Source: Leptospira interrogans serovar Manilae (lineage in GTDB: Bacteria > Spirochaetota > Leptospiria > Leptospirales > Leptospiraceae). From it: DNA of 64,000 bases. Position 1 is the stretch's first letter, and every line of letters begins with the position of its first letter. Both the position numbers and the translations under genes were made by a program. The stretch covers positions 1-64,000 of the forward strand of contig CAMCZP010000009.1 of assembly GCA_945887855.1 (NCBI GenBank), given 5' to 3'. This document shows positions 1-10,391 of the stretch, in pieces. The notes beneath the pieces are model-generated. The model had not been told where the DNA came from, did no database searches, and saw nothing but the letters and a program-made list of their open reading frames with translations.

Positions 1-1911
1 AAGTAAATCAGGAAGCTTATTACTATATTTATTTTTATCAATATTAATTTTTTCTAAAATACCATAAGTTATTAACTTAAATTCATTATTATTTTCAATA
101 TTTTTAGCTACTTTAATCAAATAACTAATTTTTTCTTCTAAATATGTAAATTCATTATTTGCATTGTACTTTCTAAAATAGAGGTATATCAAGATTGCTA
201 CAAAATCTTGATTATCTTCTTTCAAATTCAATAGATTATCTTCGATTTCTCTTCTAATAAAAATATTAGAATTGCTTGCAATTTCATTATCACTAATAAA
301 TTCATAGGTTTTTATCTCATATTTTTTATTAAATTTAGTAATTTTATATTCATTCGTATCTAACTCCAGTTCTATATTTTCATGATATTTTATATAATAT
401 TTTTCATTATATTTAAATTCTTTTTTTTCCCTTGGTTTTTTGATATTAATTATTTTATTTTTTTGAGACAAAAAGATTCCAACTTTACTCTCTTCACCTG
501 GAATTTGCATCCTCTTTTCACTCCATATTTGAAGTTCTTCAGAAATGGGAGAATATATTCTGTGTAGAAATTTAAATTCCTCCCACGCATCATATATATC
601 TATAAACAAAGATTCTACATTTTCTTTTTGATAAGAAGGTATATAAAATTTTTCATCTGGATAAGAAATGATTTTTGTAAATACTCTAAAATCATTTTTT
701 TCTCTAGCAAAAAACTTAAGTTCTTCTTTTTGCAAAGACAATTCAATAGTACTAAAGTTCCGATTTTCTCTACTAAAATCTGGAAAAAAATTTTCTCTAT
801 ACTCTAATTTATTCTTAAAGGTATCTAAAAAGTTCTCACTCCTTGAAATCATAAAAAAATAGCACTTTCCATAGTCTAGTCTTACCGGTATTTCTATATT
901 TTCACCGCTTTTTCTGGTATTTGTATGAATTGTACTATTAGTAAGTATGCTTTTCATGACTATTGAACTACATATAAAACTATTCTCTAAATATTGAAAA
1001 TATATCAAATATTCAGTGCTATGTTCTAAGTTTTTATCAGGAATTGGAAATGAAAATCGTACTACGTTTTCTTCTATATTAGCATATCCAAAATGCAGAA
1101 AGCTTCCACAGTGAGGACAATAAACAATAAATTTAATTCTCTGTTCTTTTGTTTCAATAACTTTTGAATCTATCAGCCCTTCGCCAAAAATTAGATTATC
1201 TTTTTGATATAGTTTTAAATTTTTTATTTGTAAAAGAGATTTAGAATATTTTGTAAATATAATAGTTTTAGAGTATAGTATCTTATCCTCTAAATAAAGT
1301 GATACTGTTGTAAACCCTTCTACAGATTCTAAAAATATTTCACCGTAGTACAACCCCCAAATATCAAATCTAACTTCCTTGTAAATTACACTTTTATTTG
1401 AAAATTCAAATTTTAACTTACAGGATAAACCAGAAAGTTCTTGGCTTAAGATAATTACCAATAAAATATCATTGACCTTGCTTATTGTTTCTAATATTTG
1501 AAAAGTTAACTTAATTGGCATAAACTTTTTTTTCTTACATGGAAGTTTATAGAAGTATAATATGATTCCATTATATGAAATTTTTGACTCTTCTTTTAGA
1601 GAGAGCACTGAAGTGATACATTTTTGTACAACATCCTCAAGTGATAATTTTTTATCTTCTTTTTCTAAAATTTTTTTATTTTTAAATATTGAATCTATAG
1701 GATTTTTAAAGTCAGGGTTATTTGTGTATAAATAAGAAATTACTTCTCTTGGTATTGTTTTTATAAAAATTTCAAAATCATCCTGTGATAATTCAAAAAT
1801 TAACATTTCGGGCTGAAACAATTCCTTGCATAAATAGGCAAAAATTGTTTGGTCGAAAGAAAAATCTTGGGACATATCCTGAAGGATCCATCCAATTTCC
1901 GTGGTCTTCAT
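1..1911 (-). CDS. Hypothetical protein, at least 637 aa, C-terminus beyond left edge
   Basis: I read the minus frame (codons at positions 1 mod 3) from ATG at 1909-1911 to base 1 with no in-frame stop. Begins MKTTEIGWILQDMSQDFSFDQTIFAYLCKELFQ; contains one CxxC (IVYCPHCGSFLHFGYA). Absent from the ORF track because its stop lies outside the window. Confidence 0.85.
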   Translation of the reverse strand, partial: MKTTEIGWILQDMSQDFSFDQTIFAYLCKELFQPEMLIFELSQDDFEIFIKTIPREVISYLYTNNPDFKNPIDSIFKNKKILEKEDKKLSLEDVVQKCITSVLSLKEESKISYNGIILYFYKLPCKKKKFMPIKLTFQILETISKVNDILLVIILSQELSGLSCKLKFEFSNKSVIYKEVRFDIWGLYYGEIFLESVEGFTTVSLYLEDKILYSKTIIFTKYSKSLLQIKNLKLYQKDNLIFGEGLIDSKVIETKEQRIKFIVYCPHCGSFLHFGYANIEENVVRFSFPIPDKNLEHSTEYLIYFQYLENSFICSSIVMKSILTNSTIHTNTRKSGENIEIPVRLDYGKCYFFMISRSENFLDTFKNKLEYRENFFPDFSRENRNFSTIELSLQKEELKFFAREKNDFRVFTKIISYPDEKFYIPSYQKENVESLFIDIYDAWEEFKFLHRIYSPISEELQIWSEKRMQIPGEESKVGIFLSQKNKIINIKKPREKKEFKYNEKYYIKYHENIELELDTNEYKITKFNKKYEIKTYEFISDNEIASNSNIFIRREIEDNLLNLKEDNQDFVAILIYLYFRKYNANNEFTYLEEKISYLIKVAKNIENNNEFKLITYGILEKINIDKNKYSNKLPDLL

Positions 1912-2055
1912 CTTTCGTAAGATTCTTAGCAAATGAGAAAGAAAGTCTTTAGTTTCCAATTTTTTCCTGTTTTTAAAAAATACTTTTCCTTCAGCCCTAT
2001 TTTTAAGAAAGGTATAAAATATATAAAATTAGAAAGACTAAGAGGCAACCAACCT

Positions 2056-2817
2056 ATGAAAGTTGTAGTGTTAGTTAAGCAGGTTCCTGATACGGAAACC
2101 AGCATAAAACTTGGTGACAAGTCCATCAATGAAACGGGGATCAAATGGATTATTTCCCCTTATGATGAATTTGCAATTGAGGAAGGGATTAAAATTCGTG
2201 AAAAAAATGGTGGAGAAGTCATTGCTGTAACTGTGGGTCCCGATAGAACACAGGAAGCTCTTAGAACTGCTTATGCAATGGGTGTTGACAGCGCTATACA
2301 TATCAAAGTAGATTCTTACAATACGTTTGATACAGCCTACACCTCCGAGCTTTTAGCCAGCTTCATTAAATCTATTTCCCCTGATTTAGTTATTTCAGGT
2401 AGACAATCCATTGACACTGATAGCTCCCAAGTTGGGGTTCAGGTAGCAGAAAGATTGGGATGGGGTCATGTTTCTCTCGCCCTCAAACTTGAATTCAATG
2501 GAACATCCGCAAAAGTAACACGAGAAATCGAAGGTGGAACTGCAATTGTAGAATCCTCACTTCCTCTCGTAGTAACTGCACAGAAGGGACTCAACGAACC
2601 AAGGTACCCTTCTCTCAAAGGGATCATGACAGCTAAAAAAAAGCCGATCACAACCAAACTCCCTCCAGACCTCGGAAATCCTGAAGCAAAGGTAGAAGTT
2701 ACATCTATGGAGCCCCCACCAGCAAGGATCCCCGGCAGAAAGTTAGAGGCAGCGGACGCAGATGGATTTGCACAAACATTAGTAAAAGCACTCAGAGAAG
2801 AAGCAAAAGTTATATAG
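2056..2817 (+). CDS. etfB: Electron transfer flavoprotein beta subunit
   Basis: MKVVVLVKQVPDTETSIKL start; SGRQSIDTDSSQVGVQVAERLGW ETF motif. ORF-track start at 1933 is over-extended; ATG at 2056 has AGAGG upstream. Confidence 0.95.
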   Translation: MKVVVLVKQVPDTETSIKLGDKSINETGIKWIISPYDEFAIEEGIKIREKNGGEVIAVTVGPDRTQEALRTAYAMGVDSAIHIKVDSYNTFDTAYTSELLASFIKSISPDLVISGRQSIDTDSSQVGVQVAERLGWGHVSLALKLEFNGTSAKVTREIEGGTAIVESSLPLVVTAQKGLNEPRYPSLKGIMTAKKKPITTKLPPDLGNPEAKVEVTSMEPPPARIPGRKLEAADADGFAQTLVKALREEAKVI

Positions 2818-2827
2818 GAGAACCAAT

Positions 2828-3787
2828 ATGGCAAATGTACTAGTAGTGGGCGAAATCAAAGATGGAGCCCTAAAAAAAATCTCCAAAGAAGTGACCTCCA
2901 CTGGAAAGAAAATTGCATCACAGCTAGGTGGTCAGGTTGAAGTACTATTAATTGGAGACGGTGCAGAGAAGTTTGCAGCTGAACTTACTGCTGTTGGAGC
3001 AGATAAGATCATCACTGCTAAAGGTGGTGATTTCAATGCAGAGGGATATGCAAATATCATAGCTGGTGTTGCGAAAGAAAAAGGTTCTTCCATAGTGATC
3101 CTCCCGCACACAAGCCAGGGAAAAGACTACTCCCCACGTGTAGCAGTGAAATTAGGTGCAGGGATTGTTGCAGATGCAGTAGAATTAAAGGTAGATGGTG
3201 GAACTATAATTGCTAGAAAACCAATTTATTCAGGAAAGGCATTTGCTAACTTAAAAGTAAATACAGATGTTAAGGTATTTTCCATCAGACCCAATTCCCA
3301 AGAAGTAGGTTCCGCATCCGGAGCGGGTGCCATGGAAGCCACATCGCAAGGAACTGGAGATGTAAAAGCTAAAGTGACCTCTTCAGAGCTCTCTGGGGGT
3401 AACAAGGTTCAACTCACCGAGGCTTCTATCATAGTTTCTGGAGGTCGTGGAATGAAAGGACCCGAAAACTTCCCTCTCCTACAAGAACTTTGTGATACTA
3501 TTGGTGCTGCACTTGGTGCATCCAGAGCTGCTGTGGATGCTGGATGGATCTCTCACTCCCACCAGGTTGGTCAAACTGGAAAAACAGTTTCTCCTAATTG
3601 CTACATTGCATGTGGAATCAGTGGAAGTATCCAACACATGGCAGGGATGGGCTCATCTAAGTATATCGTAGCTATCAACAAAGATGGGGATGCTCCTATT
3701 TTTAAAGTAGCAACCTTCGGCGTAGTAGCTGATTTATTTGAGGTTGTTCCCTCTTTGACAAAAGAATTTAAAAAAGTTTTAGGATAG
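2828..3787 (+). CDS. etfA: Electron transfer flavoprotein alpha subunit
   Basis: C-terminal FAD-binding signature GRGMKGPENFPLLQELCDTIGAALGASRAAVDAGW...QVGQTGKTVSPNCYIACGISGSIQHMAGM; follows etfB. Confidence 0.96.
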   Translation: MANVLVVGEIKDGALKKISKEVTSTGKKIASQLGGQVEVLLIGDGAEKFAAELTAVGADKIITAKGGDFNAEGYANIIAGVAKEKGSSIVILPHTSQGKDYSPRVAVKLGAGIVADAVELKVDGGTIIARKPIYSGKAFANLKVNTDVKVFSIRPNSQEVGSASGAGAMEATSQGTGDVKAKVTSSELSGGNKVQLTEASIIVSGGRGMKGPENFPLLQELCDTIGAALGASRAAVDAGWISHSHQVGQTGKTVSPNCYIACGISGSIQHMAGMGSSKYIVAINKDGDAPIFKVATFGVVADLFEVVPSLTKEFKKVLG

Positions 3788-3804
3788 GCAAACCAAACAA
3801 ATAT

Positions 3805-3840
3805 AAGGTAGAGACAGGTTTTATAACTTCTCTCTACCTT
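3805..3840 (+). terminator. Inverted repeat after etfA, possible terminator or 3' stabilising hairpin
   Basis: AAGGTAGAGA (3805-3814) and TCTCTACCTT (3831-3840) are exact reverse complements; no strong T tract follows. Confidence 0.4.
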
Positions 3841-3905
3841 CCAATTTCAATCTCTTAAAAATAAATTTTCCTTTTCATTTGATTGGAAAATCATAACTTA
3901 GGTCT

Positions 3906-4517
3906 ATGGCTTTTCCCCAGCATCCAACTACCTGCAATTTAAAATTATATTTATATATTTTTTTGGGTAGTGCTCTACTTACATTCTCTTCTCCCATTTT
4001 TTCCCAATCAGGTGAAGAGCTATTGTCTCAATTGTTTTCTAAAATGAGTAGTCTTGAAAGTATTCGAGCAAATGTCTCTATCAATGGCACTACAGGACTT
4101 CTTTCTTATAAACATCCACACAATTTGTATCTTAAACTTTCTGATGGACGCATCATCTCAGCAAATGGGAGATCCCTTTGGTTTTACAATCCATCGAGAG
4201 CAATTGCAGGCAAACAAGATCTCAAGGGTTCCACCGGTGGGCTTCGGGGACTATTGTCTGGGTATGAGACTATAACAGCTTCTGGAAAAGTCATAAAACT
4301 CCAATCCGAAAAAAAAACGTATGAAGAGATCATAGTTTCCCTTTCGCCCGATAATGTTCTAAAAAGCATTCGCATGAAAAGACGGGGAGACAGTGATTAC
4401 TATGAGATTTCACTTTCGGGTGTACAAACTGACATTGGCTTACCTGCTAGTATTTTTAACTACCATCCACCCTCCAGTGCTCAAATAGTGGAGAATCCTT
4501 TAAATCAGAGGGAATAA
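3906..4517 (+). CDS. LolA-like outer-membrane lipoprotein carrier, exported
   Basis: Signal peptide then SGEELLSQLFSKMSSLESIRANVSINGTTGLLSYKHPHNLYLKLSDGRIISANGRSLWFYNPSRAIAGKQ, LolA-like beta pattern. Confidence 0.65.
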   Translation: MAFPQHPTTCNLKLYLYIFLGSALLTFSSPIFSQSGEELLSQLFSKMSSLESIRANVSINGTTGLLSYKHPHNLYLKLSDGRIISANGRSLWFYNPSRAIAGKQDLKGSTGGLRGLLSGYETITASGKVIKLQSEKKTYEEIIVSLSPDNVLKSIRMKRRGDSDYYEISLSGVQTDIGLPASIFNYHPPSSAQIVENPLNQRE

Positions 4518-4519
4518 CA

Positions 4520-6328
4520 TTGAATGAAAATTTAAGTAGAACAGAAGCTCATAAAGTTTTTGCAAATCTGTATAGAAAAACCAGATCTCCTGAACACCAA
4601 GCAAAGGTAGATGAAATCATAACCCGTTCCAATGATGTTTTCATCCGAATTGACCTTATCAAGAAGTTAGACCAAGAATTTGAAAAATCCTCACGTCCTG
4701 ATAAAAAAGAGTCTCCCTCATCTTCCAACATTGTTACTTCTCAAGAGACCCCAAAACCTACTGTTAAGAAAGAACCACCCAAACCTGCAGCTACCCCTCA
4801 AAAAACAGAAGGGGGATTGTTTGATAGAATTCTAGGAGCTGGTGGTCAAATTGGAAAATTTGCAAAAGAATCAAAATCACTTGATATAGGATTGCTGGGA
4901 AGGAAACCAACTGTATCACCTAATGTTGAGAAAATTTTCAAAACACTAAAAGAAGAAGAAATTATTGCTACTGCACAAGCTTTGAAATTTTGTGAGCAAG
5001 CAGGCTGGAGGATATGGAGTCCTGTAGAGTACAATGTAGTAGTAAATTTCAGTAGATTCTTCAGTGCATTTATAAGTTTAGATACTCTCTTCAAAGACGA
5101 AATATCTCCTGAAGTATTTCTGGGTAGATCCACTAAAATGCAAATGTACTACACTAGAATTGTAAATAATCCAAACACAAAAGATATAATTTTAGAAAAA
5201 GTGCCCAGCCTTGTTAAATTAGAAACCAAGCTCTCACCAAAAATGGAATCTATTATGAAGGGATTGACTTATATTCTTACCCTCGAAACAAGGCGACCAA
5301 CCCTGAAAGATTCAATCATTGCTTACCACATAGTATTAAAGAAAAAGCTAGTTTTATGGGATGAGATAGAGAAATCTCTAGCTGTACCGCCAATTGATGA
5401 TACAAAATTTAATGCTACTCCTGAAGTTAGTAAACAAATAGATATGAGTGCAGCTAAAATATATAATGATATCACTTCAATTCTAGCGAGCATGGAAGAA
5501 GTACAAACTATACGAAACTACTATTTTAACTTCAAACCTAATAAAGAACTGGATTTAGACTTTATAGATACAATTATCAATGACTATGTGATGCATTCTT
5601 TACCAGAAAGTTCTCAAAATGATCTTGTAAAAATAACCATTCGCCAGACTCCCTTCAAACTGCTCCAAGTTTTATGTAGGGATTTACAATCAGTTTATAT
5701 CCCTGTCATAGAAGGGTTTATAAAAGTAGATTATATGAATGGAATTAAGGATACAAGTCTAGTCCAAACAGGATTATTCTTTAACGAAATAGATAAAATT
5801 ACTGGAACCATTCGATCAGTAGAAGGGTTTACGAGAAAATTTCCAAGTTTTACGTATACATTTAAAAAATATGCAGATGATTTAAATAAAGGTACTACTG
5901 ACCAATTAGAAAACCAACTTCTAAAGATGACCAGTGAAGCAGCAGAGCTCTTTGGGAAATTTGCAAAGAAATTAACTATTATCGTTGAAAATGATAAAAT
6001 GGCTCAAGACCTTGAAAAATCCGGGCACTTAAATGAAAAAACATTATTTACAAAAGAAAAACCCATAGAAGAACTCAAATCAATGCAAAGGTTTATACCT
6101 TTTGGAACTGGAAAAATTATCACACAAAATAGATTGAACGGCAGAACCGTATCAGAATGCCTCTATGAATTAACAAAATATTTATACAACTATGCTGTTC
6201 TTTTTAAAGATCCAATGGCTTCTAGCTACCTAATGAGCTTTAGTGAAATAGAAGCTAATCTTAAAAAAATGTATTCAGAGTATGAAAGACTTGCCTGCAA
6301 ACCATTTGTTGCTCCCGGAGCAGAGTAG
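4520..6328 (+). CDS. Hypothetical cytoplasmic protein, 602 aa
   Basis: Long ORF with TTG start after AGAGGGAATAACA; Pro/Lys-rich N-terminal linker; 3' end adjoins trpS. Confidence 0.8.
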   Translation: MNENLSRTEAHKVFANLYRKTRSPEHQAKVDEIITRSNDVFIRIDLIKKLDQEFEKSSRPDKKESPSSSNIVTSQETPKPTVKKEPPKPAATPQKTEGGLFDRILGAGGQIGKFAKESKSLDIGLLGRKPTVSPNVEKIFKTLKEEEIIATAQALKFCEQAGWRIWSPVEYNVVVNFSRFFSAFISLDTLFKDEISPEVFLGRSTKMQMYYTRIVNNPNTKDIILEKVPSLVKLETKLSPKMESIMKGLTYILTLETRRPTLKDSIIAYHIVLKKKLVLWDEIEKSLAVPPIDDTKFNATPEVSKQIDMSAAKIYNDITSILASMEEVQTIRNYYFNFKPNKELDLDFIDTIINDYVMHSLPESSQNDLVKITIRQTPFKLLQVLCRDLQSVYIPVIEGFIKVDYMNGIKDTSLVQTGLFFNEIDKITGTIRSVEGFTRKFPSFTYTFKKYADDLNKGTTDQLENQLLKMTSEAAELFGKFAKKLTIIVENDKMAQDLEKSGHLNEKTLFTKEKPIEELKSMQRFIPFGTGKIITQNRLNGRTVSECLYELTKYLYNYAVLFKDPMASSYLMSFSEIEANLKKMYSEYERLACKPFVAPGAE

Positions 6329-6330
6329 AT

Positions 6331-7305
6331 TTGAAAAGAATACTAACTGGTCTTCAGCCTTCTGGTAAGTTGCATCTTGGAAACTATTTTGCTGTAATGC
6401 AAAAAATGATCAAATACCAAGAAAATTATGACCTTTTTTTGTTTATAGCTAATCTTCATTCCCTCACTACTTTCCAATCAAAAGAATCTCAATTAAATTA
6501 TACGTATGACGCTGTTGCAGATTTTTATTCATTGGGACTCGATCCTGACAAAGCAACTTTTTGGATCCAATCGGATGTTCCGGGTGTAACTGAACTTACT
6601 TGGTATCTCAGTAATTCGATAACTGTTAACCAACTCTCCTTAGCTCATTCTTATAAAGACAAAGTATCACATGGATTCAATCCATCGGGTGGTCTTTTCT
6701 TTTATCCAATTCTTATGGCTGCTGATATATTAGCATATGATTCAGATGTAGTACCAGTTGGAAAAGATCAAAAGCAGCATTTAGAAATTACCAGAGATAT
6801 AGCTCAAAAATTTAACCAAGAACACGGGTCCGTTTTTAAAATACCAGAGCCTGAGATTGATGAAGATACAGCTGTGATACCTGGAGTAGATGGTAAAAAA
6901 ATGTCTAAGTCATATCGTAATACAATTAATATTTTTGATTCAGAAAAAGATCTTAAAAAATCAGTAATGTCTATAGTTTCAGATTCCTCTGGTATAGATG
7001 AAGCAAAAGATCCTGATAAAAGTATAATCTATAACATTTATTCATTGTTTTTAACTGAATCAGAAAAAAGCGAACTCAAAGAAAGATTTCTAACACCAGG
7101 ATTACGATATGGTGATATTAAAAAGGAACTACTCGGAAAAATATTGGACTACTTTTCTCCTTATAGGAAAAAAAGAGAAGATCTATTAAAAAATAAAGAT
7201 TATATAGAAGAAAACTTAAAAAAAGGAAAAAATAAAGCGGAAGCTATTGTGCAAACAAAACTCTCACAAGTTAGGGATGTTTTAGGAGTTACTAGAGTAC
7301 ATTAG
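6331..7305 (+). CDS. trpS: Tryptophanyl-tRNA synthetase
   Basis: [21 protein letters not shown] (HIGH region) and [10 protein letters not shown] (KMSKS); TTG start. Confidence 0.97.
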   Translation: MKRILTGLQPSGKLHLGNYFAVMQKMIKYQENYDLFLFIANLHSLTTFQSKESQLNYTYDAVADFYSLGLDPDKATFWIQSDVPGVTELTWYLSNSITVNQLSLAHSYKDKVSHGFNPSGGLFFYPILMAADILAYDSDVVPVGKDQKQHLEITRDIAQKFNQEHGSVFKIPEPEIDEDTAVIPGVDGKKMSKSYRNTINIFDSEKDLKKSVMSIVSDSSGIDEAKDPDKSIIYNIYSLFLTESEKSELKERFLTPGLRYGDIKKELLGKILDYFSPYRKKREDLLKNKDYIEENLKKGKNKAEAIVQTKLSQVRDVLGVTRVH

Positions 7306-7661
7306 ATTAATTTTGCAACCTCTGAAATAATTCCTATTGGCGAGAAAGGCTTTTCTATAAAAATATTTGCCCCTGCATCCATTGCAGCAGTTCGATCATT
7401 GATTCCACCTTTTGCTGTTAGAATTATGATAGGTGTTGATTGGAAAGCTTCCATCTGCCTAAGTTCTTTGACTGCATCTATTCCATTTTTTACAGGCATC
7501 ATTATATCCATAATGATCAAATCAGGTATAAAGGTAATAGCCTTTTGGATACCAATCAATCCATTGTAAGCTGTTAATACTTGATACCCTTCTTTTACTA
7601 ATATATCGGAGAGGATTTGAACCATCTGAGCTTGATCATCTACAACAAGAATTTTTTTCAT
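7302..7661 (-). CDS. Stand-alone CheY-like response regulator
   Basis: [39 protein letters not shown]: receiver residues conserved; no output domain. Confidence 0.95.
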   Translation of the reverse strand: MKKILVVDDQAQMVQILSDILVKEGYQVLTAYNGLIGIQKAITFIPDLIIMDIMMPVKNGIDAVKELRQMEAFQSTPIIILTAKGGINDRTAAMDAGANIFIEKPFSPIGIISEVAKLI

Positions 7662-7921
7662 GTCCCTTTCTCACTAATTTAAATATACTTCTTCGATTAA
7701 GATTCATTAAATAATTTTCAAATAAAAAATTTTTGGTAGTATAAGCTTAGATATGATATTTGTTCTTATCGATTAGTGTTTATATATAGAATATATAAAC
7801 TTATTTCTTGTCAATTTTTTTTAGGACGAATCAATAATTTGTTTTATAGTTATAAAAAACTAATCTATTCAGTGATCTTAATCATAAAGGTTTTTGTATA
7901 AAAAATTCAAGGAAATCCTTC

Positions 7922-8881
7922 TTAGCCTTTAACTATTCCTTCTATCCTTTCCGTCATAAGTTTTCTAATCTTAGTATCAGGGAATTGAGCTAAAAATGTA
8001 TTTAAGAATAGGGCATCTTTTTTCAAGCTCTCAGAAAATTCTTTCTGAATTTTGTAATTATTCATGAGTGCTAAAATTTTATCATTTTCAGTTTTTCCTT
8101 TTTCATCTTTAGACAAGAGGGAAATCACTTCTTTTTGTTCAGTTTTGTTTACTTTTTGCAATAGAAGTATCACCGGATATGTATAGAGTCCATTGCTAAA
8201 ATCTTTAAGAGCCACTTTTCCAGATTTATCAGCAGACTCAAAATAATCGATGAAATCATCTTTCTTTTGGAAAAGGCTTCCCATAGTAACCCCAAAGGTA
8301 TAGAGTTCTTTTATTTTTATACTAGAGACTTCCGCGAGAATTCCAGCTGTCTCTGTAACTGCACCAAAAAGAGAAGCTGTTTTTCCAAAAATAATTTTAT
8401 CATAGATATTAGAAGTGATCTTTGGATTTTTTTCCCACTCCATTTGTAAAAGTTCCCCTACAGCTAAATCCCGGATAACCCTAGTGAAGGAGTCCATAAG
8501 CTTTGGATTTTGGAGTTTATTGAGATGTTCAATCCCAGATGCTAAGAGGTAATCTCCAGAGAGAATAGCTGACTTATTTCCGTATATCTTTCCAACAGTG
8601 GGCTCTCCCCTTCTTAGTTCCGCACCATCTACAACATCATCATGCAACAAGCTAGCACTGTGGATCAGTTCTGCAATAGCTCCAACATCTTGCCAAAGCT
8701 TGCCTTTATAACCTAAAAGTTGAGCTATAAATACGTGGGTCAGTGGTCTGATCCTTTTTCCACCTGATTTAATAACATATTTTTTAATATCCCTAAGGAT
8801 GGGAAGATCCTCATGGATGATATCTTCTAATTTAGAGTCAAAGCTTTTGATAAATCGGGTAACATCTAAAGAAATAGGCAT
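7922..8881 (-). CDS. Polyprenyl (trans-prenyl) diphosphate synthase
   Basis: GGKRIRP, LLHDDVVDGAELRRGEPT (first Asp-rich motif), KKDDFIDYF (second). Confidence 0.93.
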   Translation of the reverse strand: MPISLDVTRFIKSFDSKLEDIIHEDLPILRDIKKYVIKSGGKRIRPLTHVFIAQLLGYKGKLWQDVGAIAELIHSASLLHDDVVDGAELRRGEPTVGKIYGNKSAILSGDYLLASGIEHLNKLQNPKLMDSFTRVIRDLAVGELLQMEWEKNPKITSNIYDKIIFGKTASLFGAVTETAGILAEVSSIKIKELYTFGVTMGSLFQKKDDFIDYFESADKSGKVALKDFSNGLYTYPVILLLQKVNKTEQKEVISLLSKDEKGKTENDKILALMNNYKIQKEFSESLKKDALFLNTFLAQFPDTKIRKLMTERIEGIVKG

Positions 8882-8945
8882 ATTCTTTAAAAATGAAGAC
8901 CCAAGATAAAATCAATAGATTATTCTAAATTTCATTTTTATTCTA

Positions 8946-8973
8946 TTGACAATTGTCTGGATTTAGATATAAT
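8946..8973 (+). promoter_or_regulatory. Sigma-70-type promoter for the EAL gene
   Basis: Exact TTGACA (8946-8951), 16-bp spacer, exact TATAAT (8968-8973), 26 bp upstream of ATG 9000. Confidence 0.65.
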
Positions 8974-8999
8974 TCTGTTCACACCATACGGAATTACAA

Positions 9000-10391
9000 A
9001 TGCAGAATACCCACTCAGATGAAGAACCCTTCCCACCCAAGAGCACTGAAAGTTTCTCTAAAAATTCTATGCTTGATCTTCAAGATTTAGAAAGTTTTAA
9101 AAAAACATTTATTGATAACAACCGAGGACGTCCTATATATTTGGTTCGGTTTGAAAATGTTGCGGGAAAAAGTTTGATTGATTTTATTAATTTACTCAAA
9201 AAAGAAATTCGATCTATCATTGAATGCAAAGAATTAGAAATAGGTTTTTATTTCATTGAGAACAAACAAAGTCTTTTGATGGGTGTTGTACCACGCAATG
9301 ATCCAATTACTGAAAGTATGCCAAATGTAGACAATTCCTTTGGAAAATTTCACCAAGATTGTATTCGAAAAAATATCTGTAGTTTTGATTTTGGTATTGC
9401 AAGAACTCAGAGCAATTATATCTCCACAGTAAACGAAATATATTCTGACCTATACAAAACATCAGAAAAAAATCTAAATGATAATTTGGTGCGTTGGAGT
9501 TGGACCTATTTCAACCGTGCAAATACTTATATTTCTGGTGTCACACATGAAGCAATGATACAGCCCACTGTTCTCTATGACCATAAAAAAAGAACTTTCA
9601 GTGTAAAAGGAGGAGAAGTCTTTGTAGGTGGAGGTGCTTATCGTGGATACAAAGATTTAATCACCGATATTCCAAATGACCAAGATATCAAACGTATAGA
9701 ACTCCTGATCTTAGAAAAATTAATCATAGCATGTGACAGAGCACCTGGATTATTAAAATTTAATATTTCTCCTCAATCCCTCATAGATACCTTTTCAAAT
9801 TTTGAAAAGGTAAGTAGATTCAATCTTCTGATACGATCTAAAGGACTCCAACCTCAAAATGTACGATTTGAATTGATTGAGAAATCCTACGAAGAATCAG
9901 ATGATTTTCAACTCAAAGATGTATGTCAATGTTTTTGGGACTATGGTTTTAGCTTTGCTGCTGATGACTTTGGGGTAAAAAGTTCAAGTCATCAAGTAGT
10001 TTTAGATTTAGGAATCATGATCCAAGAGTTTAAACTAGATCCAATTAGTTTTAAATTTAAGGTGAAAGAAGATAAAGTTAAATTTCTTGATAATTTAGCT
10101 TTTATAGACTATTGCAAAAAATTAGCAGATAATAGAGAAGCAGTCATAACCGCAGAGGCAGTAGAAGATATCGAAACATTACGATTTTTGTTAGCACACC
10201 AAATTTGGCAATTTCAAGCTTTCATTTTATTCAGTAAAATTAGTATTACACAGTATAAGGAAGAGTTTGCAAACTTAAAAGACTTATCTGAAGATATCGT
10301 TTTTGAAATACTTTCAAATCCTAAATTAATGAAAGAACAAAAGAAGATAGGGCATATATTTAAAGTTGCCCAAAACAATGGATTTTTATAG
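9000..10391 (+). CDS. Divergent EAL-domain protein with degenerate N-terminal region
   Basis: C-terminal FNISPQSL, RFELIEKSYEESDD, FAADDFGVKSSSHQVVLDL, KLDPISFKF, TAEAVEDIETLRFL match EAL order; EAL tripeptide reads EVF. Confidence 0.75.
   Translation: MQNTHSDEEPFPPKSTESFSKNSMLDLQDLESFKKTFIDNNRGRPIYLVRFENVAGKSLIDFINLLKKEIRSIIECKELEIGFYFIENKQSLLMGVVPRNDPITESMPNVDNSFGKFHQDCIRKNICSFDFGIARTQSNYISTVNEIYSDLYKTSEKNLNDNLVRWSWTYFNRANTYISGVTHEAMIQPTVLYDHKKRTFSVKGGEVFVGGGAYRGYKDLITDIPNDQDIKRIELLILEKLIIACDRAPGLLKFNISPQSLIDTFSNFEKVSRFNLLIRSKGLQPQNVRFELIEKSYEESDDFQLKDVCQCFWDYGFSFAADDFGVKSSSHQVVLDLGIMIQEFKLDPISFKFKVKEDKVKFLDNLAFIDYCKKLADNREAVITAEAVEDIETLRFLLAHQIWQFQAFILFSKISITQYKEEFANLKDLSEDIVFEILSNPKLMKEQKKIGHIFKVAQNNGFL

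Noticed and set aside
382-862. Two plus-strand ORFs (61 and 64 aa) in the left 0.9 kb
   Set aside because: Both lie antisense to the 637-codon open minus frame and have low-complexity Phe/Lys-rich translations.
1933-2055. N-terminal extension of EtfB in the ORF track
   Set aside because: Homology to EtfB starts at MKVVVLVKQVPD (2056), which has its own RBS; the extension is leader sequence in frame.
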